From CAKSKB01 sp034186235 (GTDB taxonomy: Bacteria > Bacillota > Clostridia > HGM11514): 25,510 nucleotides of DNA. The position numbers and the translations under genes are program-made. Location of the stretch: NCBI GenBank assembly GCA_034186235.1, contig JAXGBA010000094.1:1-25510 (forward strand), given 5' to 3'. The notes under the pieces were generated by a model. It saw nothing but the letters and a program-made list of their open reading frames with translations. It was not told the origin of the DNA and searched no databases. Positions 21,986 to 25,510 of the stretch are shown piece after piece (position 1 is the stretch's first letter; each line of letters begins with the position of its first letter).

Positions 21986-22471
21986 TTATTTCAACAAATC
22001 CCTCAACGCACTGAGCCTTGGGTCGTAAGAAGTTCTGTCACATCCGCAGTCGCCATTGTTAAGGTCGGCTCCGCAGACGCTGCAAAGGCCCTTACAATCC
22101 TCCCTGCAAAGGTGCTTCAGTTCAAGGTTGAGGAAAATATCCGTCATAATTATATCGTCAATCTCAAGCTTACCGTTGACAATAAGGCTGTTGCCCTCAT
22201 TGTCTTTCAGAATCTCGTCCATCTGAACGGTATAATCCTTAGCAAACTGTTTAGCACACAATGCGCAACGCACATTCAGCGTAAACCTGCATATGCCGGT
22301 AAACCGTATGCAATCGCTTCCCTCATTGACAAATTTCCCCGAAAATACCGGCTTTTTTGCAAAGCTGTATTTTTCGCCGAGATAAGTAAATCCGGTAATA
22401 TCCAGCGTTTCATCGGAAACGCTCTGAACCATGCCTTCATTTTTAACAAGAAGGGATAAATCGATAATCAT
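21986..22471 (-). CDS. DUF177 / YceD family protein
   Basis: The 161-residue protein matches YceD/DUF177: a central CRFTLNVRCALCAKQF block and a C-terminal NLELKHLCREDCKGLCSVCGADLN, with further cysteines in DCGCD, followed by DPRLSALRDLLK. The family is coupled to rpmF in most bacteria and is linked to 23S rRNA/ribosome assembly in some; the role here is by analogy. The start is preceded by GAGGTAG at short spacing. A consensus promoter lies about 44 bases upstream. Confidence 0.9.
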   Translation of the reverse strand: MIIDLSLLVKNEGMVQSVSDETLDITGFTYLGEKYSFAKKPVFSGKFVNEGSDCIRFTGICRFTLNVRCALCAKQFAKDYTVQMDEILKDNEGNSLIVNGKLEIDDIIMTDIFLNLELKHLCREDCKGLCSVCGADLNNGDCGCDRTSYDPRLSALRDLLK

Positions 22472-22514
22472 TGTCTACCTCACACATGCACAACGGTAAC
22501 CCGTTAGCCTTATA

Positions 22515-22543
22515 ATTATACTAAAAAAAACGCAATTTGTCAA
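22515..22543 (-). promoter_or_regulatory. Strong promoter of the yceD-rpmF operon
   Basis: On the minus strand TTGACA (22538-22543) and TATAAT (22515-22520) are both full consensus and 17 bases apart. The -35 box is about a dozen bases from the ackA stop codon. Such a promoter fits a highly expressed ribosomal-protein transcript. Confidence 0.92.
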
Positions 22544-22554
22544 GTGTTTTTAAA

Positions 22555-23748
22555 TTATTTTTCGGAAGAAGTCAATTTCTGTGTTTCAAGAGCAATCATA
22601 AGTTCTTCATCCGTGGGGATAACAAGAACCTTAACCTTGCCGCCTTCTGCGGTTATATCAACGGTTCCTCTTGTATTGTTCTTTGCTTCGTCGATTTTTA
22701 TTCCGAGGAATTCAAGCCCGTCGGTAACTTTCTTCCTTACATCGCTGTCGTTTTCGCCGACGCCCGCAGTGAACACCAGAGCGTCAACTCCGCCCATAAC
22801 GGCTGCGTAAGAGCCTATGTACTTTTTAACATCATAGCTGAACATATCAACTGCCAGAGCTGCTCTTTCGTTGCCGTCTGCAGCTGCAGCGGCGAGGTCG
22901 CGGAAGTCTGAGCTTACGCCCGAAATTCCCTTAACGCCCGACTTTTTGTTGATAAGTGTGTCAACTTCATCTGCTGTCATACCCTTGCCCATAAGGAAGG
23001 TGATGATAGCTGGGTCGATGCTTCCGCATCTTGTGCCCATTATAACGCCGTCAAGAGGGGTAAGCCCCATTGATGTTGCAACGGATTTGCCGTCCTTAAC
23101 TGCGGTGATTGATGAACCGTTGCCGAGGTGGCAGCAAATGATTTTAAGGTCTTTTATATCCTTGCCGAGGAATTCAGCAGCCTTGCCGGAAACATAATTA
23201 TGAGATGTTCCGTGGAAGCCGTATCTTCTGATTTTATCGTTTTCGTACAGCTCATAGGGGAGGCCGTACATATACTCAACCTCGGGCATTGTCTGGTGAA
23301 ATGCAGTATCGAAAACGCCGACCTGCGGAACACCCGGCATAACCTCTTTGCACGCATTTATACCGATAATATTTGCGGGATTATGAAGCGGTGCAAGCGG
23401 AATACACTTTTCAACCGCTGCCATAACTTCGTCATCTATAATAACCGATTTCGAGAACATCTCGCCGCCGTGAACAACTCTGTGGCCCACAGCGTCGATT
23501 TCGTCCATTGACGAAATTACGCCGTATTTGGGGTTTACAAGTGCGCCTATAACAGACTTGATTGCGTCTGAATGGTCTTTGAGCGGAGCCGTAAGTTCAA
23601 CGGGAGTGCCGCCGGTAGGCTTAAAGGTGTTTTTGCCGTCAATACCTATTCTTTCGCAGAGACCCTTCGCCATTACGGACTTATCGTCCATATTTATAAG
23701 CTGATATTTAAGCGAAGAACTTCCTGCATTTATTACAAGAATTTTCAT
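22555..23748 (-). CDS. ackA: Acetate kinase
   Basis: The 397-residue protein begins MKILVINAGSSSLKYQLI and has the family motifs VGHRVVHGGE, RYGFHGTSHNYV, ICCHLGNGSS and MGTRCGSIDP. It transfers phosphate from acetyl-phosphate to ADP, the last step of acetate formation and a main ATP source in fermenters. The ATG at 23748 is correct because GGAGG lies 8 bases before it and it starts the conserved N-terminus; the frame extends 5 codons upstream without such support. It lies 15 bases after pta. No intrinsic terminator is visible before the next promoter, so some read-through into yceD-rpmF is possible. Confidence 0.97.
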   Translation of the reverse strand: MKILVINAGSSSLKYQLINMDDKSVMAKGLCERIGIDGKNTFKPTGGTPVELTAPLKDHSDAIKSVIGALVNPKYGVISSMDEIDAVGHRVVHGGEMFSKSVIIDDEVMAAVEKCIPLAPLHNPANIIGINACKEVMPGVPQVGVFDTAFHQTMPEVEYMYGLPYELYENDKIRRYGFHGTSHNYVSGKAAEFLGKDIKDLKIICCHLGNGSSITAVKDGKSVATSMGLTPLDGVIMGTRCGSIDPAIITFLMGKGMTADEVDTLINKKSGVKGISGVSSDFRDLAAAAADGNERAALAVDMFSYDVKKYIGSYAAVMGGVDALVFTAGVGENDSDVRKKVTDGLEFLGIKIDEAKNNTRGTVDITAEGGKVKVLVIPTDEELMIALETQKLTSSEK

Positions 23749-23763
23749 TTGATTTTCCTCCAA

Positions 23764-24759
23764 TTAATTATTCTGAGCCTGTACACATGTGATTGCAACA
23801 ACGCCGGCGATATCCTCAGCCGAGCAGCCTCTGGAAAGGTCGTTTACAGGCTTTGCGATACCCTGTGTGATAGGGCCGTATGCTTCAGCCTTTGCAAGGC
23901 GCTGAACAAGCTTGTATCCGCTGTTTCCGGCGTTGAGGTCGGGAAATACAAGAACATTGCATTTGCCCGCGACTTCGCTTCCCTTTGCCTTTGACTGTCC
24001 GATTTCCGGAACAATTGCGGCGTCAACCTGGAATTCTCCGTCAAGCTTAAGTTCGGGAGCTTTTTCCTTGGCAAGTCTTGTAGCTTCCTGCATTTTGTCA
24101 ACAAGTTCCGATTTTGCGCTGCCGTATGTAGAATAGGAAATCATACCGACAACCGGTTCCTTTTCAACGAGCTGTTCAAAGGATTTAGCTGAAGAAAGAG
24201 CAATTTCCGAAACTTTATCGGCATCCGGATTCTCGTTAAGTCCGGAATCAGCAAAAATAAATGTGCCGTCGGCGCCGTAGGGGCAGTCCGGAACAACCAT
24301 AACGAAAAATGCCGAAACAAGCTTGCAGCCCGGTTTTGTGCGAAGAATCTGAAGATTCGGGCGAAGAACATTCGCAGTAGAGTTAACTGCGCCGGCAACC
24401 ATGCCGTCGGCGAGGTCTTTTTTAACCATCATTGAACCGAAATAAAGTGTGCTCTTCATGGTTTCGCGCGCTTTTTCGGGAGTCATGCCCTTTTCTTTTC
24501 TCATTTCGTAGAATGTCTGAACAAAATCTTCAAAATGTTCGTCCTTCTCGGGGTCTATAATTTTCGCGGCAGATATATCATATCCGTCGGAAATCTTTGC
24601 GATTTCGTCCTTATTTCCCAGTATAATAAGGTTTGCGATGCCGCGCTTCAGAATAATATCCGCAGCGGCGATTGTACGGGGTTCCGTACCTTCCGCCAAA
24701 ACGATGGTTTTTTTGTCCGCCTTGGCGCGTTCGATAATCCTGTCAAGAAACTTACTCAT
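23764..24759 (-). CDS. pta: Phosphate acetyltransferase
   Basis: The 331-residue product is the short Pta form without N-terminal regulatory domains. It shows TIVLAEGTEPRTIAAADI near the start, VAGAVNSTANVLRP, and at the C-terminus VFPDLNAGNSGYKLVQRLAKAEAYGPITQG. It converts acetyl-CoA and phosphate to acetyl-phosphate and CoA, feeding AckA. I chose the ATG at 24759 (MSKFLDRII) with AGAAGG upstream; the open frame reaches 15 codons further but passes through promoter sequence. The order pta then ackA in one operon is standard. Confidence 0.96.
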   Translation of the reverse strand: MSKFLDRIIERAKADKKTIVLAEGTEPRTIAAADIILKRGIANLIILGNKDEIAKISDGYDISAAKIIDPEKDEHFEDFVQTFYEMRKEKGMTPEKARETMKSTLYFGSMMVKKDLADGMVAGAVNSTANVLRPNLQILRTKPGCKLVSAFFVMVVPDCPYGADGTFIFADSGLNENPDADKVSEIALSSAKSFEQLVEKEPVVGMISYSTYGSAKSELVDKMQEATRLAKEKAPELKLDGEFQVDAAIVPEIGQSKAKGSEVAGKCNVLVFPDLNAGNSGYKLVQRLAKAEAYGPITQGIAKPVNDLSRGCSAEDIAGVVAITCVQAQNN

Positions 24760-24784
24760 TTGTAAATGCCTTCTTTCACCAATT

Positions 24785-24824
24785 ATTATACAATTATTAT
24801 ACAACTATTTCGGACTTATTACAA
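24785..24824 (-). promoter_or_regulatory. Predicted pta-ackA promoter with duplicated -10 element
   Basis: On the minus strand TTGTAA (24819-24824) and an extended -10 TGTATAAT (24796-24801 for the TATAAT part) have a 17-base spacer. The 11-base unit TGTATAATAAT is directly repeated, giving a second TATAAT at 24785-24790. Confidence 0.72.
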
Positions 24825-24838
24825 GGACTTTTTTGATT

Positions 24839-24854
24839 TTTGACCATTTGACCA
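24839..24854. repeat. Perfect tandem 8-bp repeat upstream of the pta promoter
   Basis: TTTGACCA occurs twice with no gap on the plus strand (TGGTCAAA twice on the minus strand). The repeat lies 14 bases upstream of the predicted pta -35 box, where an activator or repressor could bind. It may also be part of the 3' region of the transporter gene. The function is unknown. Confidence 0.6.
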
Positions 24855-24897
24855 AATAAGCCGTAATTTTTGTAGAATTTGTTGCTGTTTTGTCGAA

Positions 24898-25510
24898 TTA
24901 TCTCCAGTTGAATGTTGCAAGACCGTAGATGTAAAGCCCGATAATTGCAATCGGAACAAGATATTTGAAAATCGGTTTCATCCAGTCGTGAACCTTAAGA
25001 CCCTTGCCCATGTTTGCCTCGGCCTTAAAATTATCCCAGCCCCAGCCGTAGCGCTTGCTGCAGCAGAAGAGCACAACACAGAGCGAGCCAAGAGGAAGCA
25101 GATTTGTGCTTACAAGGAAATCCCAGAGGTCGAGCCATGCCGTGCCGTCGGCGAACGGAACAAAGCCCGAGAATGTGCTGTATCCGAGAGCGGTTGTGAG
25201 CGCAAGAACAAATATGCCGATTCCGCATACAAGGCAGCCCTTGGGACGGCTCCAGCCGGTCATTTCACGCACGCATGCGAGAATGTTTTCAAATACCGCA
25301 AGTACTGTCGAGAGCGCTGCGAAAACCATGAACAGGAAGAACATTGAGCCCCACCAGCGGCCGCCGCTCATATTATTGAACACCGATGCCATCGTATCGA
25401 AAAGAAGACTCGGGCCTGCGTTTACTTCGACATTATATGTGAAGCATGCCGGGAAAATTATAAGTCCGGCAACCACCGCAACAAATGTGTCGAGGATAAT
25501 TACATTGACC
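24898..25510 (-). CDS. Sodium:neurotransmitter symporter (NSS/SNF) family transporter, C-terminal part
   Basis: The frame is open through the right edge, so the 5' end is missing; about 203 C-terminal residues are present. They include DTFVAVVAGLIIFPACF, GPSLLFDTMASVF and FFLFMVFAALSTVLAVFENI, which correspond to the middle helices of LeuT-like bacterial NSS transporters. Further hydrophobic segments follow, and the protein ends IGLYIYGLATFNWR. Such proteins import amino acids or related solutes with Na+ across the cytoplasmic membrane; the substrate cannot be inferred. A Na+-driven carrier beside the Na+/Pi transporter in the same window suggests the cell keeps a Na+ gradient. No clear terminator follows its stop before pta. 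Confidence 0.88.
   Translation of the reverse strand, partial: VNVIILDTFVAVVAGLIIFPACFTYNVEVNAGPSLLFDTMASVFNNMSGGRWWGSMFFLFMVFAALSTVLAVFENILACVREMTGWSRPKGCLVCGIGIFVLALTTALGYSTFSGFVPFADGTAWLDLWDFLVSTNLLPLGSLCVVLFCCSKRYGWGWDNFKAEANMGKGLKVHDWMKPIFKYLVPIAIIGLYIYGLATFNWR

Noticed and set aside
24780..24897. Search for a Rex box or intrinsic terminator between the symporter gene and pta
   Set aside because: No TTGTTAA-N4-TTAACAA-like sequence and no GC-rich stem with a T-run was found; only the tandem repeat and promoter elements are present.
1..25510. CRISPR array, insertion sequence or prophage
   Set aside because: No regularly spaced repeats, transposase or phage structural genes were seen in the window.

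Overview
The window looks like a chromosomal segment of a strictly anaerobic, fermentative, low-to-moderate-GC Firmicute of class Clostridia; a ruminococcal/oscillospiral gut-type lineage is my guess. The evidence is the content (2-oxoacid:ferredoxin oxidoreductase, two [FeFe] hydrogenases, AdhE, Pta-AckA), purine-rich ribosome binding sites and Gram-positive type promoters with 17-bp spacers. No phage, transposase or CRISPR array was seen. The only decayed material is a broken XRE-type repressor gene beside a tRNA-Leu gene.

Layout, left to right. (1) 1-838, plus strand: the end of a 2-oxoacid:ferredoxin oxidoreductase operon (beta, gamma), closed by a strong bidirectional hairpin. (2) 944-5476, minus strand: a four-gene hydrogenase operon coding for a thioredoxin-like [2Fe-2S] protein, a PAS-containing (sensory-type) [FeFe] hydrogenase, a SpoIIE/PP2C phosphatase with an extra C-terminal domain, and a second ferredoxin-type [FeFe] hydrogenase. 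The order resembles the hfsABCD operons of thermophilic clostridia. (3) 5565-8951, minus: adhE, followed closely by a small APH-fold kinase; a near-perfect Rex operator lies over the adhE promoter. (4) 9107-12683, minus: a LysR regulator with its own promoter and a trmK / nif3-like / DUF1015 operon. (5) 12822-14588, plus: a Na+/Pi cotransporter read from a promoter back-to-back with that of trmK. (6) 14816-21026, plus: a seven-gene F1Fo ATP synthase operon with its own promoter and terminator. (7) 21027-21550: an otherwise gene-poor stretch with the XRE relic. (8) 21551-22471, minus: tRNA-Leu(CAA), rpmF, and yceD/DUF177. (9) 22555-24759, minus: ackA and pta. (10) 24898 to the right edge, minus: the C-terminal part of a sodium:neurotransmitter-symporter family transporter.

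The genes form a coherent energy-metabolism region. 2-Oxoacid oxidation makes reduced ferredoxin, the hydrogenase cluster can dispose of or sense it as H2, AdhE reoxidises NADH to ethanol under apparent Rex control, and Pta-AckA makes ATP and acetate. The ATP synthase interconverts ATP and the ion gradient, and NptA imports phosphate using Na+.

The most unusual item is the ATP synthase. No delta-subunit gene exists in the operon. Instead the alpha subunit carries about 90 extra N-terminal residues that read as the C-terminal (b-binding) domain of delta, joined directly ahead of a normal alpha N-terminal helix. The N-terminal domain of delta is missing. Subunit c has a signal-peptide-like extension and a mixed ion-site signature.
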